In this document: positions 21,992 through 29,248 of the stretch, in pieces
How positions within the stretch are numbered: the first letter of the stretch is position 1
Layout of the letters: each line of letters opens with the position of its first letter
Assembly (NCBI GenBank): GCA_040401595.1
Contig: JBBAOE010000032.1
Span: forward strand, 1-30,997
Direction of reading: 5' to 3'
Source of the DNA: RFPW01 sp040401595
GTDB lineage: Bacteria > Pseudomonadota > Gammaproteobacteria > Burkholderiales > Burkholderiaceae_E
DNA length: 30,997 bases
The notes under the pieces: model-generated
What the model saw: only the letters and a program-made list of their open reading frames with translations
Databases searched by the model: none
Told to the model about the DNA's origin: nothing
Made by a program: the position numbers and the translations under genes

Positions 21992-23713
21992 TCAAGGGCC
22001 AGTGCCAGGGCTGGGCGAAATCTCAACCAGTCCGAATTTCCACAACCACATCAGCGCCCGCACCCCCGACGGTGTCGCGCAACCGGCCGCGACCAGCGCG
22101 GCCTGAACGGTCAGTTCGCTTTGGGTTCCGGTAAAGTCCTCGATGACGCCCCCGCTGGAGCCCCCAATGGACGACAGCAGCTTTTCAACCAGGGCCGCGT
22201 CCAGCGAATCCGCGCTGAACGCATAGTTCAGCATCGACAAGGACAAGAGACGCGGCAAACGCGCCTGCGCATCGCCCTGCAGCGCTACCCGCCAATGCCC
22301 CGGCAGTGTTGCGGTCGGAAAGTGGGCAAACCGATGAAACGGATCTGCGCGCTGCGGCCATGGTTGTGCAGGCACTGTCAGACCCGGCCCCGAATGCGCC
22401 CTACGGATCTCGTTGAGTTGCGCGGCGAACGCATCGTAGCGACGCAGAATCACCGGCCAGTCGTACTCCTCCTGAGCACGGCGACGGCCAGCAGCGCCCA
22501 TCTGAAGGCGCAAGGCGGGATCGGATGCTAAACGCAGGCAAGCACTTGCGAGCGCGCGGGGCTCAACCACCGTGGCCATGCTCGTGCGCCCGATGAAATA
22601 ATCATAGGTATCCAACCCCAGCGCATGACGAAGGGCCAGATCCGCGCCGATTCCAGCAGGTGGCATGACCGTTGGGATGCGATAGCCGTCGATGCCGTCG
22701 CGCACCGTATCTTTGTAACCGTCCCAGTCAGCCACGATCACCGGCAAACCCGCAGCCATGGCTTCAACGGGCGTCAAACCGAAGGTTTCCTGAATATTGT
22801 CCGAGAGCGACACGAACACATCGGCAGCCTGCCAGGCGCAGCGGTACCGCGCAGCGTCATTGCCATCGACCCAGACAAACGCGACATCGGGTGCCAACGC
22901 GGCTTGCGCTGCTTGGAACCCAGCTTGCACGGCAGTGTTGGGAAAGACGCCGGCCTCGATACAGGTGATTGGCCCCGTCTTGGAGGCAATGGACTGCAGG
23001 GCCTGATAGAGCGCCGCAGGGTTGGCTTTGGCGTGGAAGGAGAGACGCCCGGCGAACAGGAACACCGTCGCGCCGGGGATTATGCCGAGGGCATTTTGGG
23101 CAACTGCGCGGGCAGATGCACGATCAGCCCCTGGGCGATCATCATTTGGGTGACGAAACGATGGCGCGTCGATTCCGAGTGGGATGACCGGCAACTGGAT
23201 ATCGTTAAACCGTGTCGCCCCAACCCCCTGGCGCCAAACTTCCCGCACTTCCTCATGAAGCTTCTGGACGAAATCGCGTGCCGCGACGGAGGTGCAGATC
23301 AACGCATCCCAAGGCTTGAATGGCGGCAAGATGCAGTCCGCCACCTGGTCCGCTGCACCGGCCGACGAGAGCGTGTGGGTAACCCCCATCAAACTGAACG
23401 CGGCAGGATTGGTCAGGTTCCTGGCGGCCGCGAGGTCTTTCGCAGGCGGCGCCGGGTAATACAGCGTTCCCGCTTCTATCGCCGATTGGAACTGTGGCAG
23501 GTGGCTCCACTGCACCTTGCCTAGGAACCCATCACCTCGCAACTGCGCCAATAGCTCGCGGGCGGCGGATTCATTCTGCCCAACACCTCGGACTACGTCA
23601 TGGGGCCAAGTTCGGGCCACGCCCTTCATGAACGCCTTGCCAGCGCTCTGACGCCCCATGATCTTGTTGGCAGTCGAGTAAGCGTCGCCGGCGTAGTAAA
23701 GGGCGAAGTTCAA
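21992..23713 (-). CDS. Long glycosyltransferase (GT-B, family 4 type)
   Basis: This 573-residue protein starts NFALYYAGDAYSTANKIMGRQSAGKAFMKGVAR. It has an acceptor lobe with a PFKPWDALICTSVAARDFV segment and a donor lobe with FAGRLSFHAKANP and SDNIQETFGLTPVEAMAAGLPVIVADWDGYKDTV (about residues 315-347), the classic EX7E-type region. An extra ~110-residue C-terminal part (after about 460) makes it longer than usual. It would be cytoplasmic. Its position behind an RTX gene and a DUF6447-like gene suggests it may glycosylate the secreted proteins or a surface glycan, which is inference. The start is a TTG 14 bp after the DUF6447-like stop. It is kept because the N-terminal residues look conserved, but the Shine-Dalgarno is poor and an ATG at 23659 is an alternative. 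Confidence 0.83.
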   Translation of the reverse strand: MNFALYYAGDAYSTANKIMGRQSAGKAFMKGVARTWPHDVVRGVGQNESAARELLAQLRGDGFLGKVQWSHLPQFQSAIEAGTLYYPAPPAKDLAAARNLTNPAAFSLMGVTHTLSSAGAADQVADCILPPFKPWDALICTSVAARDFVQKLHEEVREVWRQGVGATRFNDIQLPVIPLGIDAPSFRHPNDDRPGADRASARAVAQNALGIIPGATVFLFAGRLSFHAKANPAALYQALQSIASKTGPITCIEAGVFPNTAVQAGFQAAQAALAPDVAFVWVDGNDAARYRCAWQAADVFVSLSDNIQETFGLTPVEAMAAGLPVIVADWDGYKDTVRDGIDGYRIPTVMPPAGIGADLALRHALGLDTYDYFIGRTSMATVVEPRALASACLRLASDPALRLQMGAAGRRRAQEEYDWPVILRRYDAFAAQLNEIRRAHSGPGLTVPAQPWPQRADPFHRFAHFPTATLPGHWRVALQGDAQARLPRLLSLSMLNYAFSADSLDAALVEKLLSSIGGSSGGVIEDFTGTQSELTVQAALVAAGCATPSGVRALMWLWKFGLVEISPSPGTGP

Positions 23714-23727
23714 GACAATAGGACGAT

Positions 23728-23928
23728 TCAGGAAGGCATGACGAAGCTTGGCAGCAACTCTTTAAGGGCCTTGGCGTAGGCGAGCCGGGCGGTCTGAAGA
23801 ACAGCGACCTGAGCCTGCAGGCGCTCGAGCTCCTGGTCCACGAACCGGATGCTCCCAAGTTGCGCAATCGCCTCTGGGGAAAGCTTAGCCGCATCATAAT
23901 CAACGCCATCAATATTAATCGTTTGCAT
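23728..23928 (-). CDS. Small DUF6447-like protein
   Basis: This 66-residue protein begins MQTINIDGVDYDAAKLSPEAIAQLGSI and continues in a helical, heptad-like stretch (FVDQELERLQAQVAVLQTARLAYAKALKELL) that could be a short coiled coil. I recognise the layout (short beta-hairpin, AQLxSIRFVDxELxRLQAQxAVLQTAR) as that of a small family of unknown function, DUF6447. The start at 23928 has AGAGGTG 5-6 nt upstream; an upstream extension would run into the terminator stem. It lies between an RTX gene and a glycosyltransferase on the same strand and just after a terminator, so its dose relative to the RTX protein is probably set low. No function is known to me; an accessory role in handling or modifying the RTX protein is inferred from position only. 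Confidence 0.7.
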   Translation of the reverse strand: MQTINIDGVDYDAAKLSPEAIAQLGSIRFVDQELERLQAQVAVLQTARLAYAKALKELLPSFVMPS

Positions 23929-23947
23929 CAAACACCTCTGTGGAATG

Positions 23948-23978
23948 AAAAAACCCCACGGTCTTGCAACGCGTGGGG
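23948..23978 (-). terminator. Rho-independent terminator between RTX gene and DUF6447-like gene
   Basis: On the minus strand CCCCACG (from 23978) pairs with CGTGGGG (ending 23954) across 11 bases and is followed by six T (23953-23948). It should end most transcripts of the giant RTX gene and allow some read-through into the two downstream genes, whose first Shine-Dalgarno starts about 10 bases after the T-run. Confidence 0.88.
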
Positions 23979-23983
23979 CCAAA

Positions 23984-24021
23984 TAGCCCGAAGGCTAACC
24001 ATCGGCCCGTTTCCGAGCCGA
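23984..24021 (-). promoter_or_regulatory. Two further hairpins in the RTX 3' untranslated region
   Basis: On the minus strand TAGCC-TTCG-GGCTA (23997-23984) is a perfect stem with the very stable C(UUCG)G tetraloop. Just before it, TCGGC / GCCGA (24021-24002) forms a second, weaker stem. They lie between the RTX stop (24032) and the terminator and may protect the mRNA 3' end. Confidence 0.65.
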
Positions 24022-24031
24022 CTCTCTAGGA

Positions 24032-27000
24032 TCAGGTAAAGAGGATCACACCAGCGGAGTTCGCAGTGATACCGGTGAAGGACGAAGCGGAGCCCACGAG
24101 CACGACGCTCTCGACACCACCATTCGATGAATCGTTGGTATCCCACTGGAACAGCACGTCGCTACCCGTCGAGGAGAATGTCCACAAACCGGTACCGACG
24201 TAGTCCCCTCTGGCCATCTGGTAGTAGTCGGAACTGGAGTCACCGAGAATACCTGTGGTGAGGAAACCGACGCTGAACCCCGTATCCGTCCGAACGCCAG
24301 AGATGGCCGACAGATCGATTTTGTCGCCGCGACCCAGGCCCGTGATGACGTCTACCGTGTTCCCAATGTAGTCGCCGCTCTGAATTGCAGCATTCGTCGT
24401 CCCATTTGTGTGCGTCTGACCGCTTGCGGTATAAACAATCGTATCGATTCCACCGCCCGAAATATCGATGCTATCTGCGCCATTACCCAGGGTAATCGTA
24501 TCGTTGCCTGCTCCACCGTAAACGGTATCTGCATTCCCGGTTCCAACGATCGTTGACCCAGAAGCGGCAGTTGCAAGGACACCAATACCGACACCGCCTA
24601 CGAGCGTTGATACGTTCAGATTTTCGAATCCGCTCTGTGCAGCCGAATTAGCGAACCCGTTCCAGGTTACGACCTGATCGGTCGCGGAAGACAGATCAAA
24701 CGTGAAGGCGCCGCTGGCGTTCGCCGCGATCTTCAGAGTGTCGCTACCACTGCCGCCAGTCAGGGTGTCAGACGCATTCTTCATGATGACCAGGTCGTTC
24801 CCAGAACCACCCGTGATCGACATCGCCGTCGTACCGACTCTTGAGCTGTCAGCCATCAACAGGTTGCCCGCGAAGCCTGTCCCGTTGATGGTCGCGACGT
24901 TGGCTTGCAGGCCGCTTGAAGCGAACGAGAGGTCCCGACCAGCCAATCCACCGGTTGCGTTGATTGTCACGCTATTGGTGCTCGTGTCGGAGATCAACAA
25001 GGCGAACGCACTCCCGTTCGAAAGCGCACTCTGATTCAGAGTAATCGTTTCGATTCCAGGCAACGTCAGGGTGACCCCAGCCAAGCCACTCGACGAGGTT
25101 GACGAGGCGGAAGTCACCTTGCCAAGATTCACCGTGACGGCGTCAGACGCCGATGAGGTTGTCAAAGAGGCGCTCAGCGTCTTACCGTCAGTCAATCCAA
25201 CACCGCCAGTGCTGTCATCACCAATCTTGAGTGCGATACCAGCGCCCAAATTGGACAATGCGTACGATTTCGTTCCGAGAACCGTGATCGTATTGACACC
25301 CGACACGTTTGTCAGGTTGTGGCTTCCGTTGTCGTCGCCTGCGGTTGTTACGAAGATCGATTCAAAACCTGAAACCGATCCAGCCGTGATACCAGTGGTC
25401 GAGTTACCAAACGTATTCGTGTAGCGCAGCACGTCCGCAGATCCGGAACCGCCAGTCACTGTGTGTCCGGCATACAACGCGTCGAGGATAACAGTCGCGT
25501 CAACGGTACCCGCGTAACCGCTCGCATTGATCGTGGTGATCTTGGTCGAACTCGGCGTCGCGGTTGTCGCGTCTGCCCCCCCGATTGGTCCCGTCGCTGA
25601 GCCACCCAGAGTCAACTTGGAGGCGCTCGTACCTCCAGTGATCACGAGGTTCGTCAGAGAGGTATCGGAAAGTGCGTTTCCTGTTGCACCGGTCCTGATT
25701 GTAGGCGCGGTAAACAAGGCATCCGTGGTCTGAATCGCAAGATTAATGTTCTCAATCCCGCTGATTTCTGAAACACGGAACCCCGTCGAACCGGCTGCCA
25801 TTGTTACATTCAGCGTATCGGTTCCGGTACCGCCATCAATGGAAAACGCCGACGAAGCGTTGGCCGAAGCGATCGTGAAGGAGTCGTGTCCGGACCCACC
25901 GGTCAGCGAATCGTTGCCAGCAGCGCCAGTCACGCTAAAGCTCGTACCGACAGATGCGCCAGCCGCAGCGACCAGGCGTCCCGAGAACGACGATGCGTTG
26001 ACTGCCGTTGTCGTTACTGAAAGAGTCGTTCCCCCTGTCAGGTCGAGTGTCTTACCGGACAACCCGCCAGTCACCGAAATGGTCGGCGTGGCAAGACTCG
26101 CGACACCCAAGGTTGCGCCTGCGGTTGCCCCGACGTTCAGGATCACGGTCTCGATTACACCCGCTGTGCCCGAAGTGACGAGCGCACTGCCGAGCCCGTT
26201 GTCGGCGGTATTATTGAGCTTGACTTTGACCGAGTCGCTGGAGCCCGTGGTATCGCGCAGACCGAAGGTCAACGTCCCACCGAAGGTCACAGCACCTGTG
26301 TAGCCAAGGCCTAGCTCAGTACCAGCCACCAAGCCCGTGATTTCGAGTGACGCGGGGGAAGCGCCGGTGACCGAAACCGTCGTTGCACCAGCAAATCCAG
26401 TGGCGTCGACCTTGTTTGTGCCGGTCAGGCTCAGGTTGATTGCTTCGATGTTGGAGATAGCGGGTGAAATTGCGGCCGACGACAATGCGGCGGTCAGGGT
26501 GTCAGTACCCGCCGAGTCGGTGATGACATCCTGGGACGAGAGGTTACCGCCCATTGTGTAGGTGTCGTCACCGTCGCCACCGCTCAGGTCGTCGTTACCT
26601 GCGCCTGCGACGATAGTGTCATTGCCGGCACCCGCGTCGACGGAATTGTTACCAGTGCCTGTGGTGATGCTATCCGCACCGATACCAGCCGTAATGGTTG
26701 CGTTGCCAGTTCCAGTCGTGATGGTATTTGCACCATCACCCGCGGCAATCGAATCGTTCCCACCGTTGCCCACGATCGTATCCACTCCGCTTCCAGCGGT
26801 GATCGTATCGTTGCCGGTTCCACCTGTGATCGAGTTTGCGCCGTCACCAGCCGAAATCGAGTCGTTTCCGTTGTTTCCAACGATCGTATCGGCACCAACT
26901 CCAGCGTTGATGGTGTCGTTACCGCTGCCCGCCGTGATCGAGTTAGCTCCGTCCCCAGCCGAGATGGAGTCGTTGCCACCGTTACCTACGATCGTGTCGG

Positions 27001-29200
27001 CACCGGTACCCGCCGTAATCGTATCGTTACCCGTTCCACCCGTGACCGAGTTAGCGCCGTCACCGGCGGATATTGAGTCATTGCCGTTGTTGCCGGCGAT
27101 CGTATCGGCACCAATGCCTGCGGTGATCGTATCGTTACCCGCGCCGCCCGCGATGGAGTTGGCGCCGTCCCCAGCCGAAATCGAGTCGTTTCCACCGTTG
27201 CCAACGATCGAATCGGCACTGCTTCCCGCGATGATCGTATCGCTCGCAGTGCCGCCTGTAATCGTGTTGGCTCCAGCACCACCATCGATGTACGCGGCGA
27301 AGTTCCCGACCGTAACCCTGTCAGCACCTGCGGAGCCCTTGATGCTCTGAGTACCTGCTGTGCCACTTGTCGTGCCAGACAAAGTCAGCACAGCACCCGT
27401 GCCCAAAGCCGAAGCATCTACGGTCAGATTGCCGGTGGAGTTCGTCACCAACGAGGTAATGGTTGCCGAATTCTTGCCGGTCAGAGTGACCGAAGTACCA
27501 ACCGTCGCGGTATCCGCATTGACCGTCAGGGTCGAGATCGTCGTCGTTGCGCCCCCGGCTACAGCGCCGGTGTCGATCGTGACGCTCTCGTAGCCAGTAT
27601 CTGTAATTGCCTGTCCATTGAGGACGTTGAAGTTTAGGCCAGAGGCCGCAACTGCGAGGTTATTGATTGTCAGTGCGTCGGCCGTACCGGTCGTCGCTGC
27701 CGTTGTGATCGTCAGGCCGCCGCTTAGACCAGCCGTCGCGGAGGTTGTACCCAGGTTGAGAACCAGAGTGCCTGCGTTCCCGCCGACGGTACCCGTGCCG
27801 ACTCCGCCAGCAACGGGCACACTCAAGGTGGTGATTCCGGTGCCGACGGCCGACAGAGTTACCGTGCCAGTCAAAGCCGTCGTCAGCGCCAGCGCTTCAA
27901 CGTTGGTGATTGACGCGCCGGTAAACGCCGCCAGAGCGGCGGTCGTGGTTGTCACCGTATCAGTACCGTCGCCACCATCAATGGAGTCGCCGGTTGTCAG
28001 CGCTGCGCCCGCATTGATCGAATCGCTACCTGCACCACCACTGATCGAAAGGGCCGCAGTCACGCTCGTCGCATCGATCGAGTCAGCACCCGATCCGCCG
28101 ACAACTGACGCATTCGTCGCCCCGAGGGTTGCCGTCAGCGCTCCCGTTAAACCGCTTGCGCTGAGTTTGGTCGTTGCAGCGTTCAAGGCCGAAACCGTCA
28201 GTGCTTGCGAACCCGTTGCGTTGATCGTGGTCGCTGCAACACCGGCCAGGCTGACCGCGTTCGGCAATGTGGTGGAGGCAATATTGACCGTCTCAACCCC
28301 AGCAATCGTCACCGTTGAAGCAGTACCGCCATTCGACGTGACGTTACTTAAGGTCAGACTGATCGAATCCGAGGTTCCACCCACCGCGGCGGTTTGCCAG
28401 GCGAACTCGGTCGAGGTCCCCGACACATTCGAAATTTTGGTCGTTGAGGCGGTGCTGGCGATATTCGAAACCTTCAGTGCACCAGTCGAACCCGTATTTT
28501 CAATGCTGGTGTAGCCGCTCGCTCCAAACAAATCAACTGCCGCAGCAGTTGGCGAGGCCGAAGTTGCGAATTGGAGCGCCTCGATATTCGAAATGGTGGG
28601 CGATATCGTCCCAGCGGCCACGGTTGCGTAGAGAGCATCTGTCCCGGCACCGCCGTCCAGCGTGTCGTAGGAATTCAGAGTCGAAACCGTCGAGCCGTCG
28701 TAGAAATCGTTACCCGTCCCGCCCGTCATGGTGTTCACACCAGTAGTGAGCGTGAAAGTCTGGTTGCCCGTCGTGCCGCCCAGCGCGGTGGAGCCGGACT
28801 TCGTTGTCGTATCGAAGGTTGAGCCGACCGCGGTCGAGGAAATCGCGACGGCCGTGGTACCGATAGCCGCACTACCGAGGGCCGCAGCGTTCAGCGCGGT
28901 CACCGTCAGGTAAGCGGAACCGTCGGCAAAAGCGACCTGCGTTCCATTAGAATCGTCCTGGGCGGTGATCGTCGCGACCAGCGCGCCGCTGCTGTACACC
29001 TTGACCTGGTTACCGGCGGCCTGATAGGTGTAGTCGCCTACGTTGCCCTTGAGGTCAACGCGCTCAATCGACTGCGAGACTGTAACCGCCGATGACGTTC
29101 CACCAATCAGCAACGTCTCCGTGCCGGTACCACCCTCAACACTTGCCGTACTGTTAAAGACGGTGAACGTCTCATTGTTTGACAAAATCACGCGTGCCAT
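24032..29200 (-). CDS. Giant RTX-type repeat protein, type I secretion substrate
   Basis: From ATG 29200 this protein has 1722 residues. That start is chosen because AGGAG lies 9 nt upstream; the in-frame start 24 bases earlier lacks one. The N-terminus (ARVILSNNETFTVFNSTASVEGGTGTETLLI) is a short module seen in large secreted surface proteins. The body is Ala/Thr/Ser/Gly-rich with long beta-strand repeats and no Cys. The centre has five 36-residue units made of GGxGND-type nonapeptides, a calcium-bound beta-roll. The C-terminus (GLGRGDKIDLSAISGV ... VESVVLVGSASSFTGITANSAGVILFT) ends in hydrophobic residues as expected of type I signals. Its FTLTTGVNTMTGGTGNDF region aligns with the first surviving residues of the plus-strand RTX protein. 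It probably forms a surface layer or matrix protein. It follows the adhesin gene by 48 bp and is closed by hairpins and a terminator. Confidence 0.88.
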   Translation of the reverse strand: MARVILSNNETFTVFNSTASVEGGTGTETLLIGGTSSAVTVSQSIERVDLKGNVGDYTYQAAGNQVKVYSSGALVATITAQDDSNGTQVAFADGSAYLTVTALNAAALGSAAIGTTAVAISSTAVGSTFDTTTKSGSTALGGTTGNQTFTLTTGVNTMTGGTGNDFYDGSTVSTLNSYDTLDGGAGTDALYATVAAGTISPTISNIEALQFATSASPTAAAVDLFGASGYTSIENTGSTGALKVSNIASTASTTKISNVSGTSTEFAWQTAAVGGTSDSISLTLSNVTSNGGTASTVTIAGVETVNIASTTLPNAVSLAGVAATTINATGSQALTVSALNAATTKLSASGLTGALTATLGATNASVVGGSGADSIDATSVTAALSISGGAGSDSINAGAALTTGDSIDGGDGTDTVTTTTAALAAFTGASITNVEALALTTALTGTVTLSAVGTGITTLSVPVAGGVGTGTVGGNAGTLVLNLGTTSATAGLSGGLTITTAATTGTADALTINNLAVAASGLNFNVLNGQAITDTGYESVTIDTGAVAGGATTTISTLTVNADTATVGTSVTLTGKNSATITSLVTNSTGNLTVDASALGTGAVLTLSGTTSGTAGTQSIKGSAGADRVTVGNFAAYIDGGAGANTITGGTASDTIIAGSSADSIVGNGGNDSISAGDGANSIAGGAGNDTITAGIGADTIAGNNGNDSISAGDGANSVTGGTGNDTITAGTGADTIVGNGGNDSISAGDGANSITAGSGNDTINAGVGADTIVGNNGNDSISAGDGANSITGGTGNDTITAGSGVDTIVGNGGNDSIAAGDGANTITTGTGNATITAGIGADSITTGTGNNSVDAGAGNDTIVAGAGNDDLSGGDGDDTYTMGGNLSSQDVITDSAGTDTLTAALSSAAISPAISNIEAINLSLTGTNKVDATGFAGATTVSVTGASPASLEITGLVAGTELGLGYTGAVTFGGTLTFGLRDTTGSSDSVKVKLNNTADNGLGSALVTSGTAGVIETVILNVGATAGATLGVASLATPTISVTGGLSGKTLDLTGGTTLSVTTTAVNASSFSGRLVAAAGASVGTSFSVTGAAGNDSLTGGSGHDSFTIASANASSAFSIDGGTGTDTLNVTMAAGSTGFRVSEISGIENINLAIQTTDALFTAPTIRTGATGNALSDTSLTNLVITGGTSASKLTLGGSATGPIGGADATTATPSSTKITTINASGYAGTVDATVILDALYAGHTVTGGSGSADVLRYTNTFGNSTTGITAGSVSGFESIFVTTAGDDNGSHNLTNVSGVNTITVLGTKSYALSNLGAGIALKIGDDSTGGVGLTDGKTLSASLTTSSASDAVTVNLGKVTSASSTSSSGLAGVTLTLPGIETITLNQSALSNGSAFALLISDTSTNSVTINATGGLAGRDLSFASSGLQANVATINGTGFAGNLLMADSSRVGTTAMSITGGSGNDLVIMKNASDTLTGGSGSDTLKIAANASGAFTFDLSSATDQVVTWNGFANSAAQSGFENLNVSTLVGGVGIGVLATAASGSTIVGTGNADTVYGGAGNDTITLGNGADSIDISGGGIDTIVYTASGQTHTNGTTNAAIQSGDYIGNTVDVITGLGRGDKIDLSAISGVRTDTGFSVGFLTTGILGDSSSDYYQMARGDYVGTGLWTFSSTGSDVLFQWDTNDSSNGGVESVVLVGSASSFTGITANSAGVILFT
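26660..27199 (-). repeat. Five 108-bp higher-order RTX repeats
   Basis: Minus-strand units start at 27199, 27091, 26983, 26875 and 26767, exactly 108 bp apart. Each encodes four nonapeptides: N(G/N)GNDSISA, GDGANSI.., G.GNDTI.A, G.GADTI... Units alternate between NGG and NNG at the start, hinting at an older 216-bp doubling. The last unit is the most diverged. Confidence 0.92.
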
Positions 29201-29227
29201 TTGGACGACTCCTAGAAAATACAAACT

Positions 29228-29243
29228 GGGTCAAGCATGACCC
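29228..29243 (-). promoter_or_regulatory. Intergenic hairpin between adhesin and RTX gene
   Basis: GGGTCA and TGACCC form a perfect 6-bp stem with a 4-base loop in the 48-bp gap between the two giant genes. It has no T-run, so it is more likely an mRNA processing or stability element than a terminator; the RTX Shine-Dalgarno follows about 15 bases later. Confidence 0.55.
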
Positions 29244-29248
29244 GTTAA

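Noticed and set aside
26660..27199. Regularly spaced repeats considered as a CRISPR array
   Set aside because: The units are contiguous 108-bp coding repeats without unique spacers and are in frame with RTX nonapeptides; no cas genes are present.
24702..28914. Several long plus-strand ORFs opposite the giant RTX gene, rich in Pro, Val and Ser
   Set aside because: The repetitive GC-rich coding strand keeps the opposite strand open. Their Pro/Val/Ser repeats are the reverse complement of the RTX codons, and none has a ribosome site or domain.
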